Notes: generated by a model not told the origin, from the letters alone. Numbered from the stretch's first letter, positions 1 to 5,603 are shown. The stretch: DNA of 5,603 bases from Actinomycetota bacterium (GCA_947475125.1 CANJMX010000100.1:1-5603), one strand, 5' to 3'. Numbers and translations are program-made.

Positions 1-128
1 GGCGCACCCGCACGGTCGACAGCCATGCGTCGCGGCTGCGTCGCAAGCTGGCCGACGCCTCGGGCGGCGAGCGGTTTATCGTCAACGTGTGGGGGCTGGG
101 CTATCGCCTGCTCGGGGACGATGCCTGA
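1..128 (+). CDS. OmpR/PhoB-family response regulator, C-terminal end (partial)
   Basis: The 5' part lies outside the window; the visible frame encodes the last 41 or so residues and ends at TGA 126-128. The sequence RTVDSHASRLRRKL followed by FIVNVWGLGYRLL matches the recognition helix and C-terminal beta-hairpin wing of the OmpR/PhoB winged-helix DNA-binding domain, whose usual pattern is RTVDVHISRLRRKL...RTVRGVGYRL. Such proteins normally carry an N-terminal receiver domain phosphorylated by a histidine kinase, but that part is not visible. The next gene begins inside the last codons (8-nt overlap), so the regulator is probably co-transcribed with the pilus genes and may control them; this last point is inference. 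A kinase gene, if linked, would lie upstream. A non-receiver Trans_reg_C protein (ToxR-like or SARP-like) cannot be excluded from this fragment. Confidence 0.88.
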   Translation, partial: RTRTVDSHASRLRRKLADASGGERFIVNVWGLGYRLLGDDA

Positions 129-678
129 GGCGGCCCGCGTCGTCGTCGACTCGGCGGTGGCGGGTGCGGCGGGGATCAGTGCGTGCGATCTGGTGGTGGT
201 GGTCGCAACCCCGGATCGCCGCCGCAGTTCGCGGGCGGCTGGCCTCGACGCCGCGGTGGACGCCGTGGCGTCGGCTGCTCCGGGCGCGTTGGTGCTGGCT
301 CGCCCGCCCTGGGCCGATGGGGCGGCGGCCCCGCTCGCCGCGCTTGGTGTGCTGCTGGGGTGCGACGTGGTGTGGCTTCCATCCGGGCTCGTGGAGGCCG
401 GATGGGCCACAGCCCTCATCGTGACGTGGAGCGCGCAGTCGCGGGGCGCGCAGTTGATGCGCCGTGCGCAAGTGGCTGTCGGGCTCGCGGCCCTGCCGGC
501 ATGTCGACTGCCCCGCATGCCGTGGGGGGTTGAGGCCGCGGCAATGCCCGCCGTCGGCGCCGATGCCCTTTCGCGCTGGTGCGATCGGGCATGGGTGCCG
601 TGTGAGCGCTGCGAGTTGGGCGGTGGGGCGCCAGGCGGGTCATGCGCCCGGTGCGGTCACAGTGGGGTGACAGCGTGA
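121..678 (+). CDS. Unrecognised protein with C-terminal zinc ribbon, in Tad operon
   Basis: This is a 185-aa protein of unknown function. I chose ATG 121, which overlaps the regulator's stop by 8 nt and follows GGGGA at 114-117/118; an in-frame ATG at 25 would overlap the regulator too far. The body is an Ala/Val-rich alternation of short strands and helices (for example DLVVVVATPD, GALVLARPPW, CDVVWLPSG) that looks like a soluble alpha/beta fold. I see no signal peptide or membrane segment. The end carries C161-x2-C164-x10-C175-x2-C178, a good zinc-ribbon or rubredoxin-knuckle pattern. The stretch from the CDVVWLPSG strand to LPRMPWGVEAAA is faintly like the second half of MinD/TadZ-type proteins, but no P-loop is present. 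It is coupled to the following cpaB-like gene by a 4-nt GTGA overlap, so a role in assembling or regulating the pilus is likely but unproven. Confidence 0.8.
   Translation: MPEAARVVVDSAVAGAAGISACDLVVVVATPDRRRSSRAAGLDAAVDAVASAAPGALVLARPPWADGAAAPLAALGVLLGCDVVWLPSGLVEAGWATALIVTWSAQSRGAQLMRRAQVAVGLAALPACRLPRMPWGVEAAAMPAVGADALSRWCDRAWVPCERCELGGGAPGGSCARCGHSGVTA
664..667 (+). promoter_or_regulatory. Ribosome binding site supporting the GTG 675 start
   Basis: GGGG lies 7 nt before GTG 675. Together with the 4-nt GTGA overlap with the previous stop, this favours GTG 675 over the in-frame ATG at 642, which would overlap the upstream gene by 37 nt. Confidence 0.5.
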
Positions 679-1322
679 GGATCCGCATGCCGGGACGTCG
701 CCCCGTGATGTGGTTTGCGCTGGCCGCGCTGCTGGCAGTGGGTGCGATGGTGCTGATGAGCCGCACCGGATCTGCCTCGGGTGGGTCGGCGCACGTGGTG
801 GTGGCCCGCACGGTAATCCCGGCGGGCACGCTGCTGGACGAGGAGTTTGCCGCACGCTCGCTGGCCATGGCTCCCGTGCCCGACGACTTGCGCCTTTCTG
901 GGCTTCAGGCGAGCGCGTCAGGGGTTATTGGGCGGCGCACGGTGGCCCCGCTGGCACCCGGCGAGCCGGTTACCGACGCCGTCATGGGCGGCGCGCCCGG
1001 CGTTGGGCCGGCCCCGCTGCTGCCGGGAGAGCGCGCCGTGCCGGTGCCGCTTCGGGCGGCGGGAGGACCAGTGGCCGCACCCCCGGAAGGGTCGCGGGTG
1101 GACGTAATCGCATCGGATGGCGAGGGGATGGCAGGGCGCACACGGGTGATCGTGTCGAACGCCGAGGTGCTGGCAGTTACCCCGTCGCTTGGGGCAGATG
1201 CGGCAGATGTCGCCGGCGGCCTCGTGCTGCGGCTTCGTATCGCCGATGCGCTTGAGGTGGCGCGCGCGCTCGACTTCGCCCGCGAGGTGCGTGTCATCGC
1301 CCGGCCTGCTGGTGAGGGGTGA
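675..1322 (+). CDS. cpaB: CpaB/RcpC-like SAF-domain pilus assembly protein
   Basis: This 215-aa protein has a short basic N-terminus and one transmembrane or signal-anchor helix at about residues 11-28 (VMWFALAALLAVGAMVLM). A SAF domain follows at about 40-104: HVVVARTVIPAGTLLDEEF is the typical opening strand and "PAGT.L" turn, and VAPLAPGEPVTDAVM its closing part. A second beta-rich RcpC-type segment at about 117-175 contains the family's G-(S/D)-RVDVIA signature at 139-146. In diderm Tad systems RcpC/CpaB is periplasmic and works with the secretin; monoderms with Tad pili also keep CpaB-like proteins, where it probably acts outside the membrane near the pilus base. The length is slightly short for the family. 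GTG 675 is the preferred start; ATG 687 and ATG 642 are alternatives. The stop shares one base with the next gene's ATG. Confidence 0.87.
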   Translation: MRIRMPGRRPVMWFALAALLAVGAMVLMSRTGSASGGSAHVVVARTVIPAGTLLDEEFAARSLAMAPVPDDLRLSGLQASASGVIGRRTVAPLAPGEPVTDAVMGGAPGVGPAPLLPGERAVPVPLRAAGGPVAAPPEGSRVDVIASDGEGMAGRTRVIVSNAEVLAVTPSLGADAADVAGGLVLRLRIADALEVARALDFAREVRVIARPAGEG

Positions 1323-2017
1323 TGACCGCCGGCGGTATCGCCGTTGCCGGGGCGGTGGGCGGATGCGGTGCAACGACCGTGGCGGGCGGCGTGGCGCTGG
1401 CGCTGGCCGCTCTCGGGCAGGCGCCCACGGTGATCGGGATCGACGGCCACGGAGGCGGCCCGCACGTGCTCTGGGGCGTTCCCGTGGCACGGACCGTGGG
1501 AGATCTGTGGTCGGTGCGCGACGAGCTGGACGCTGCCCACGTTGCGCACATCGTTCACGCACACACCGATGCCCTGCGGCTGGTTTCCGGGCCTCCCACA
1601 GCCGCTGCCATGGCGGCGTGGAACGAGCAGCAGACCGGGCGCCTCGCGGCCGCACTCGTATCGGCGACCCCGTGGGTCGCCGACGTTGGCCGCGGTGATG
1701 CCGACATGCAGCGGGCCCTGATCGCGCGCGCGTCAGTCCTCGTGGTGGTGACGTCCCGATCGGTCATCGGCGCCAGCGCATGCGGGGCGGTGTTTCAGTC
1801 GCACCGGGGCATGCGGGCGGCGGCGGTTGCCTCGGCGTTGCCTGGGCGACCCGACGTATCACCGCGGGCGTTTCGCGCGCTGGCGCCTGTGGAGGTGGTG
1901 ATCGGCCTTCCTGAAGATGCGCGCGGTGCAGAAGACGTGGGGGCCTGCCGGCCACCGAGGGGGAGGGGCGGTATGGCGGCCGCGATCCGGCATCTTCTGG
2001 AGGCCACTGGTGTCTGA
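1322..2017 (+). CDS. CpaE/TadZ/Ssd-like MinD-fold protein with degenerate P-loop
   Basis: The 231-aa protein belongs to the ParA/MinD-like group that localises Tad machinery (TadZ, CpaE, actinobacterial Ssd). The N-terminus begins directly with the P-loop, GAVGGCGATT at residues 10-19. The signature-lysine position is V12 and the Walker A lysine position is A17, so both lysines of a canonical deviant Walker A motif are missing. CpaE/TadZ/Ssd relatives are known to have variant P-loops of the GGxGxST type. Other landmarks are VIGIDGHGGG (D41), a VGDLW segment near 59-63 and a Walker-B-like strand WVADVGR (D121) followed by ASVLVVVTSRSVIG. The N-terminal receiver-like domain of CpaE is absent, since nothing precedes the P-loop. 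Start ATG 1322 overlaps the previous stop by one base (TGATG); an in-frame GTG at 1319 would add one residue. A GGTGAGGGG run just upstream can serve as ribosome binding site. Confidence 0.84.
   Translation: MTAGGIAVAGAVGGCGATTVAGGVALALAALGQAPTVIGIDGHGGGPHVLWGVPVARTVGDLWSVRDELDAAHVAHIVHAHTDALRLVSGPPTAAAMAAWNEQQTGRLAAALVSATPWVADVGRGDADMQRALIARASVLVVVTSRSVIGASACGAVFQSHRGMRAAAVASALPGRPDVSPRAFRALAPVEVVIGLPEDARGAEDVGACRPPRGRGGMAAAIRHLLEATGV
1999..2003 (+). promoter_or_regulatory. Ribosome binding site of the tadA/cpaF gene
   Basis: A perfect GGAGG core lies 6 nt before GTG 2010, inside the end of the upstream gene. It is the clearest Shine-Dalgarno sequence in the window and fixes the tadA start at GTG 2010 rather than at an in-frame ATG at 1917 deep in the previous gene. 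Confidence 0.75.
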
Positions 2018-3245
2018 CCCGCGCGAGGCAGCCCCTGTTGCGCTGGTGGAAGGCATCCGAGCGCAGATCGTGCGCGGCGGGGCCGTGTCGCCCGGGGGTG
2101 CCACGCGGGAGGTGGTGGCCGCACTTGCCGAGGATGCCCTGGATGCGGGCCATCACATTCTTTCGTCTGAGGCACGACGCGAGATCGTCACGTCGGTTGT
2201 TGACGCCACTCTCGGCCTTGGTCCACTGGAGCCACTGCTACGTGATGCATCGGTGACAGAGGTGATGGTGAATGGGCCATCTCGTGTGTGGGTTGAGCGG
2301 TCGGGGCGCATTGAGCCGGTGTCAAATCACTTTCAGGATGTCGAGCATCTGCTGCATGTCATCGACCGCATCATTGCGCCGCTGGGTCGCCGCCTTGACG
2401 AGGCCAGCCCCATGGTGGATGCCCGACTGCCAGATGGCTCGCGGGTGAATGCCGTGATGCCGCCGCTCAGCCTCGATGGCCCGGTCCTCACGATTCGTCG
2501 CTTCCCCAAAGACCCGCTGTCGGGCGACGATCTGGTGGCGCTGGGGGCGATGTCGCCCGAGATGCTGGACGCCCTCCATATGGCAGTGGCGGCGCGGCGC
2601 AACATCTTGGTCACCGGGGGCACCGGCAGCGGAAAGACCACAACGCTCGCCGCGATCTCTGCTGCCATTCCGGCCAGCGAGCGGGTTATCACCATCGAGG
2701 ATGCCGCCGAGCTGCGCCTGCCCCTTGCGCACGTGGTGCGGCTGGAATCACGTCCGGCCGGGGTGGAGGGAAGGGGGGCCATCCCCATCAGGGCACTGGT
2801 GCGAAATGCACTGCGCATGCGCCCCGATCGAATCATCGTGGGTGAGGTGCGCGGTGGCGAGGCGCTCGACATGATCTCGGCGCTCACAACCGGACACGAG
2901 GGCTCGCTGTCCACCATCCACGCATCGTCTCCCGATGAGGCGCTGCGGCGCCTGGTGACGCTCTCGCTGATGGGCGACCTCGACCTGCCGTGGGTGGCGG
3001 TGGCCGACCAGGTTGCGAGCGCAGTGGATCTGGTGGTGCACCAGGCGCGTGACGCCTCGGGGGTGCGACGCACCGTGGAGATCGCCGAGGTGCGCCGTGG
3101 ACCAGACGGCCCCCGCACGCATCGTCTGTGCCGGTGGTGGCAGGACGATGGGCAGGGATGCTTCACCTGGAGTGCTGACGCCGGTGAGTGGCTCTCGGCT
3201 GTAGCGCGCGATGCGCGGCGCGGGCGCGTGGGGGAACCCGGATGA
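2010..3245 (+). CDS. tadA: Tad pilus assembly / type II-IV secretion ATPase TadA (CpaF)
   Basis: The 411-aa protein is the cytoplasmic hexameric ATPase that drives Flp pilus assembly. The N-terminal half has the CpaF pattern GLGPLEPLLRD, VTEVMVNGP, GRRLDEASPMVDARLPDGSR and LTIRRF. The core has Walker A GGTGSGKTT at 203-211 (K209), an Asp-box ITIEDAAEL (E230, D231), Walker B RIIVGEVRGGEA (E279) and a His-box GHEGSLSTIHASS (H296, H304). All expected catalytic residues are present, so it should be active. Length is normal to slightly short for the family. The last 40 or so residues (WWQDDGQGCFTWSADAG onward) are the variable C-terminus often seen in actinobacterial CpaF proteins. The GTG start overlaps the tadZ-like gene by 8 nt and the stop overlaps tadB by 4 nt (ATGA). 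Relatives of the VirB11/GspE ATPase superfamily are less likely because of the CpaF-specific N-terminal motif and the neighbours. Confidence 0.97.
   Translation: MSDPREAAPVALVEGIRAQIVRGGAVSPGGATREVVAALAEDALDAGHHILSSEARREIVTSVVDATLGLGPLEPLLRDASVTEVMVNGPSRVWVERSGRIEPVSNHFQDVEHLLHVIDRIIAPLGRRLDEASPMVDARLPDGSRVNAVMPPLSLDGPVLTIRRFPKDPLSGDDLVALGAMSPEMLDALHMAVAARRNILVTGGTGSGKTTTLAAISAAIPASERVITIEDAAELRLPLAHVVRLESRPAGVEGRGAIPIRALVRNALRMRPDRIIVGEVRGGEALDMISALTTGHEGSLSTIHASSPDEALRRLVTLSLMGDLDLPWVAVADQVASAVDLVVHQARDASGVRRTVEIAEVRRGPDGPRTHRLCRWWQDDGQGCFTWSADAGEWLSAVARDARRGRVGEPG
3230..3236 (+). promoter_or_regulatory. Ribosome binding site of the tadB gene
   Basis: GGGGGAA lies 5 nt before ATG 3242. With the 4-nt ATGA overlap it supports that start over a longer in-frame opening at 3188. 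Confidence 0.5.
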
Positions 3246-4000
3246 GCGCCACCACCATGCTGTCGCAGGCGGCGGTTCGTCTTGGTCGCTCGGGGTGGTC
3301 GCTGGGGCGCGACGGGTTTGCTGGCCTTGTGGTGGCGGCCGGGGTGGTAACCGCGGCGGTTGTGTGGGTTGTGCTGCGAAGCCCCATCGCACTGCTTGCG
3401 GGCCCACTCGCATGTGTGGTCACGTGGCGGTCTGTGCTGGCGGCGGCCGATCGCCGCCATGCACGGCGGGTGGCCGACGCGATGCCGGGTGTCGCGCTGA
3501 TGCTTGGCAGTGCCGTGGCGGCGGGCCTCTCGTTGCGACAGGCGATCGTGCGATCAGCCAGGGATACGCCCGATCCGCTGGGGACGCAGCTGCGTATGGT
3601 GGCGGCCGAGTTGGAGCTGGGCGGCCGCGTGGACGATGCGCTGGGTCGGCTGGCCGAGCGCATGCCCGACCCCGACCTGGCGCTACTGGTGACGGCCATC
3701 CTTGTGCAGCGGCGAACCGGGGGCGATCTGGCCCGCGCCCTGCGTGACATGTCGGCGCGGCTGGAGGATCGCCGCCGGCTGGCACGAGAGGTGCGTGGCG
3801 CAACGGCGCAGGCCCGCGCCACGGCATGGATGGTTGCGTGCCTCCCGCTGCTCGGTGCCGCGCTGGCCGAGGCGGCATCTCCCGGACTTCTCGCCCGCAG
3901 TCTTGGCAGCGGGCTGGGGGTTGGGATACTGGTGGTGTCGGTGGGCCTTCAGGGCACGGGAATCATCATCATCCGGCGCATCGCGGCGGTGCCTGCATGA
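3242..4000 (+). CDS. tadB: Tad pilus inner-membrane platform protein TadB
   Basis: This 252-aa protein carries a type II secretion system F (T2SSF) domain. There are two N-terminal hydrophobic segments at about residues 26-45 and 48-62. The cytoplasmic T2SSF helices run from about 80 to 205: MPGVALMLGSAVAAGLSLRQAI, then AELELGGRVDDALGRLAERM and VQRRTGGDLARALRDMSARLEDRR, the last being the typical TadB signature. Two C-terminal membrane segments follow (AWMVACLPLLGAALAEA and the Gly/Val/Ile-rich stretch ending in GIIIIRRI). In Tad systems TadB and TadC pair in the cytoplasmic membrane and couple TadA's ATPase cycle to pilin polymerisation. The protein is a little shorter than TadB proteins with a longer N-terminal extension. 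Both junctions are 4-nt ATGA overlaps, giving an unbroken tadA-tadB-tadC order. Confidence 0.93.
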   Translation: MSATTMLSQAAVRLGRSGWSLGRDGFAGLVVAAGVVTAAVVWVVLRSPIALLAGPLACVVTWRSVLAAADRRHARRVADAMPGVALMLGSAVAAGLSLRQAIVRSARDTPDPLGTQLRMVAAELELGGRVDDALGRLAERMPDPDLALLVTAILVQRRTGGDLARALRDMSARLEDRRRLAREVRGATAQARATAWMVACLPLLGAALAEAASPGLLARSLGSGLGVGILVVSVGLQGTGIIIIRRIAAVPA

Positions 4001-4863
4001 TCGCGCCGCCAGCACTTCTTGCGCTGGCCCCGGCCGTGGTTGCATTGGTGGTGGGCCTGCGGCTGCGCCGAGCCGATGCACCGGGGCGACGGGCGGCGCG
4101 CGCGGCCCACGCGGTGCCCCGGTTGATCATGGTGCTGGCGAGGGTGCCTGTGCCATCCGGCGTGAGGGGCGTGGTGCAGGGGAATCCCCCAGTGGCGACC
4201 GTGGAGGGTGCGGGGCTTCCCGGCGATCGGGGCGCCGCCACGGTGGTGCGTGCGCGGGCGGGCGGTGCCATGGCCGGGGTTCTGCTGGGCGCGGCGCTTG
4301 CTGTTGTGGCGTTACCTCTTGTGGTCGCCGTGCCGGTGCTCGCACTCGCGGGCCGCGTACTGCCCGATCGGGTGATCGGCCGGATGGCGACCGCGAGGCG
4401 GCTGGCGATTGTTCAGGCCCTGCCGGACCTGCTCGACCTGATGGTGATCTGTGTGGAGTCGGGAATGGCGCTCGACCCCGCCCTGCGGCTCGCCGCCGCC
4501 CGGCTCGGCGGGCCGTTGGGCGATGAGATCGCCGTCATGCTCGATGCTCAGGCGCTGGGAACACCGCGCCGACAGGCCTACCGAGCGCTCGCGGGGCGAA
4601 TTGGCTCGGATGACGTTGCGCGGCTCGTGGCATCGCTGTTGCAGGCCGAGGAACTCGGCACCCCTCTGGCCACAGCGCTCGCGGGGCAGGCCGAGGCGCT
4701 GCGTGCGACCCGCCGGCAGCTCGCCCGCGACCGTGCCGCGCGGGCAGCCCCGCGCATTCAGCTTGTGGTGGCGCTGGTGATGGTGCCGGGCGCGCTGCTT
4801 CTGGTGCTGGGAGTGATGCTGATCGAGTTGGCCGGCCAGATCGGTGTGGTGACGGGGGTATGA
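3997..4863 (+). CDS. tadC: Tad pilus inner-membrane platform protein TadC
   Basis: This 288-aa T2SSF-domain protein is the partner of TadB. An N-terminal membrane helix (about 5-22) is followed by an Arg/Ala-rich loop and a long hydrophobic region at about 91-119 (GVLLGAALAVVALPLVVAVP). The T2SSF domain then begins with ALPDLLDLMVICVESGMALD at about 141-160, a hallmark of TadC. It continues through GGPLGDEI, AYRALAGRIGSDDVARLVASLLQAEELGTPLATAL and a basic helix (LRATRRQLARDRAARAAPR) to a C-terminal membrane pair (LVVALVMVPGALLLVLGVMLIEL). Start ATG 3997 shares ATGA with the tadB stop, and the stop shares ATGA with the next gene. Ribosome binding sequence upstream is weak, so expression probably depends on ribosomes arriving from tadB. 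Confidence 0.93.
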   Translation: MIAPPALLALAPAVVALVVGLRLRRADAPGRRAARAAHAVPRLIMVLARVPVPSGVRGVVQGNPPVATVEGAGLPGDRGAATVVRARAGGAMAGVLLGAALAVVALPLVVAVPVLALAGRVLPDRVIGRMATARRLAIVQALPDLLDLMVICVESGMALDPALRLAAARLGGPLGDEIAVMLDAQALGTPRRQAYRALAGRIGSDDVARLVASLLQAEELGTPLATALAGQAEALRATRRQLARDRAARAAPRIQLVVALVMVPGALLLVLGVMLIELAGQIGVVTGV

Positions 4864-5141
4864 GACAGCGGGGATCCGTGGTGGTGGAGTACGCGGGCAT
4901 CGTGGCGGTGATCGCCCTGGTGATGGCGGGGCTGCTGGTATCGCGGCCGGTGCACCTGGGGCGCCGGGCACCGGTTCGCCCGATTCCCGCCCTTGTGCGG
5001 CTCATCGAACGTCCACCCGCTCCGGTGATGCCGCGAACTCCGGCTCGCCCCCGACCGCCGCGCCCCAAGCGACCGCGTCCCAGTCGCCCACAACCGCCGG
5101 GGGTGCTGCTGCCCACATGGGCGGCTGGAAGCGGTGGTTGA
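4860..5141 (+). CDS. Flp-pilin-like class III prepilin with Arg/Pro-rich tail
   Basis: The 93-aa product begins MRQRGSVVVEYAGIVAVIAL. A very short basic leader ends at G5, the mature protein would start at S6, and Glu+5/Tyr+6 (E10, Y11) precede a hydrophobic helix at about 12-28. This is the processing site and EY motif of Flp-type (type IVb/c) prepilins cleaved by TadV/CpaA peptidases, and the same motif also starts TadE/TadF pseudopilins. Flp pilins are usually about 50-70 residues; here a tail of about 65 residues rich in Pro and Arg follows, with RP repeats at 63-77, ending GVLLPTWAAGSGG. The first 36 codons have the strong GC third-position bias of the operon, but the tail does not, so the tail's frame may be doubtful. 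ATGA overlap joins it to tadC. Major pilin or minor pseudopilin cannot be decided; a full-length pilin gene could lie outside the window. Confidence 0.72.
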   Translation: MRQRGSVVVEYAGIVAVIALVMAGLLVSRPVHLGRRAPVRPIPALVRLIERPPAPVMPRTPARPRPPRPKRPRPSRPQPPGVLLPTWAAGSGG

Positions 5142-5603
5142 CCGATATCGTGAGCACGTGCAGTCGTCCCCGCTACGTGACGCCATCGCCTGCCTGCGCT
5201 GCGGCGGCGCGTCCGATCTGCTGCTCGTTCCGCACGACCGGCACGGCGGCCGGCCCGGGGAGGTGCGCGCGTGCACCTCGGCGGTGTGTGGCATTGGGTT
5301 CACCTGGCCGGTGCCCGGCGATGTCTCTGCTGCACCGGCGGCTGGTGAGATGGGTGGCATCGGTGCGGTGGTGGCATCACGCATGGCTGCGGCATCGGTG
5401 GCACCGCTTGCCAGTGCGCTTGGTCCGGGATCGCTCGTTGTTGATGTGGGTGCGGGCACGGGCCTGCGGGCGAAAGCGCTGGCAGACCGGGGGTTTGATG
5501 TCGTGGCAATTGAGCCCGACCCGGTTGAGGTCATGCGTGCCACGGCTCATCTCGCTGATACCAGCGCGCAGGTGGTTCGTGCCGGGGTGCACGAATTGGG
5601 TGA
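5134..5603 (+). CDS. SAM-dependent methyltransferase with N-terminal zinc ribbon (partial)
   Basis: The gene is open at the right edge; 156 residues are visible from GTG 5134. Motif I of class I methyltransferases is clear: SLVVDVGAGTGLRAKAL, with the nucleotide-binding loop at D104-G110. The acidic residue ending strand 2 is E127 in VVAIEPDP. The first third contains C20-x2-C23 and C47-x4-C52, a probable zinc ribbon, then an Ala-rich linker. Zinc ribbons joined to methyltransferase domains occur in several families (for example rRNA and small-molecule methyltransferases), so the substrate is unknown. The start is uncertain: GTG 5134 overlaps the previous gene by 8 nt, and GTG 5158 lies 16 nt after it; neither has a convincing ribosome binding site. 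The frame is open back to a stop at 5026-5028 but offers no other start. Co-transcription suggests a link to the pilus or to a following locus, which is inference. Confidence 0.82.
   Translation, partial: MVDRYREHVQSSPLRDAIACLRCGGASDLLLVPHDRHGGRPGEVRACTSAVCGIGFTWPVPGDVSAAPAAGEMGGIGAVVASRMAAASVAPLASALGPGSLVVDVGAGTGLRAKALADRGFDVVAIEPDPVEVMRATAHLADTSAQVVRAGVHELG

Noticed and set aside
25..120. Upstream extension of the zinc-ribbon protein to ATG 25
   Set aside because: It would overlap the response-regulator DNA-binding domain by more than 100 nt in another frame. ATG 121 gives the short overlap seen at the other junctions.
183..210. GTGGTGGTGG-type run as a possible repeat
   Set aside because: It encodes a Val-rich beta strand (DLVVVVA) and is explained by codon bias; similar GTG runs occur at other hydrophobic segments.
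642..674. Extension of the cpaB-like protein to ATG 642
   Set aside because: It would overlap the preceding gene's zinc-ribbon coding sequence by 37 nt; GTG 675 has a better ribosome binding site and a 4-nt overlap.
918..1655. 245-aa open frame on the minus strand
   Set aside because: It is antisense to the cpaB-like and tadZ-like genes and very Arg/Pro-rich, with no motif and no plausible ribosome binding site; treated as a shadow.
2333..3460. Long 375-aa open frame on the minus strand
   Set aside because: It lies antisense to tadA and tadB, whose protein motifs are unmistakable. Its translation is low-complexity Arg/Ser/Pro-rich with no recognisable domain, as expected for a shadow frame in GC-rich DNA.
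4758..5543. 261-aa minus-strand open frame covering the pilin-like gene and methyltransferase
   Set aside because: Its composition is Ser/Thr/Arg/Pro-rich without domains, while the + strand carries a clear prepilin motif and methyltransferase motif I.

Overview
The window is GC-rich and fully packed with genes on the + strand. It is most of a Tad/Flp-type pilus (type IVc, "tight adherence") operon. The order is: end of an OmpR-family response regulator, an unrecognised zinc-ribbon protein, a CpaB/RcpC-like SAF-domain protein, a CpaE/TadZ/Ssd-like atypical ATPase, the CpaF/TadA secretion ATPase, TadB, TadC, a small Flp-pilin-like protein, and the start of a SAM-dependent methyltransferase. 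Strong GC preference at third codon positions, frequent GTG starts and no secretin (RcpA/CpaC) or outer-membrane lipoprotein gene suggest a high-GC monoderm, probably Actinomycetota. A deep-branching actinobacterial class or a Chloroflexota member is also possible. Taxonomy is inferred, not shown.

Layout. 1-128: winged-helix C-terminus of a response regulator. 121-678: 185-aa protein of unknown function with a C-terminal four-cysteine zinc ribbon. 675-1322: membrane-anchored SAF/RcpC protein. 1322-2017: MinD-fold TadZ-like protein without any P-loop lysine. 2010-3245: TadA/CpaF ATPase with all expected motifs. 3242-4000 and 3997-4863: TadB and TadC inner-membrane platform proteins. 4860-5141: class III prepilin-like protein with an unusual Arg/Pro-rich tail. 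About 5134 to the window end: zinc-ribbon methyltransferase, cut off by the edge.

How the genes fit together. In known Tad systems TadA powers pilus assembly from the cytoplasm, TadB and TadC form the membrane platform, TadZ localises the machine, Flp is the pilin, and CpaB/RcpC is an accessory envelope protein. The prepilin peptidase (TadV/CpaA), the minor pseudopilins (TadE/TadF) and TadG are not in the window.

Almost every junction is a short overlap (8, 4, 1, 8, 4, 4 and 4 nt, and probably 8 nt at the last one), so the genes look translationally coupled as one transcript that includes the upstream regulator. No stretch without a gene is longer than about 20 bases, and I saw no promoter, terminator, RNA gene, CRISPR array or mobile element.

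The parts that are not standard Tad components are the zinc-ribbon protein at 121-678, the Arg/Pro tail of the pilin-like protein, and the zinc-ribbon methyltransferase at the end.
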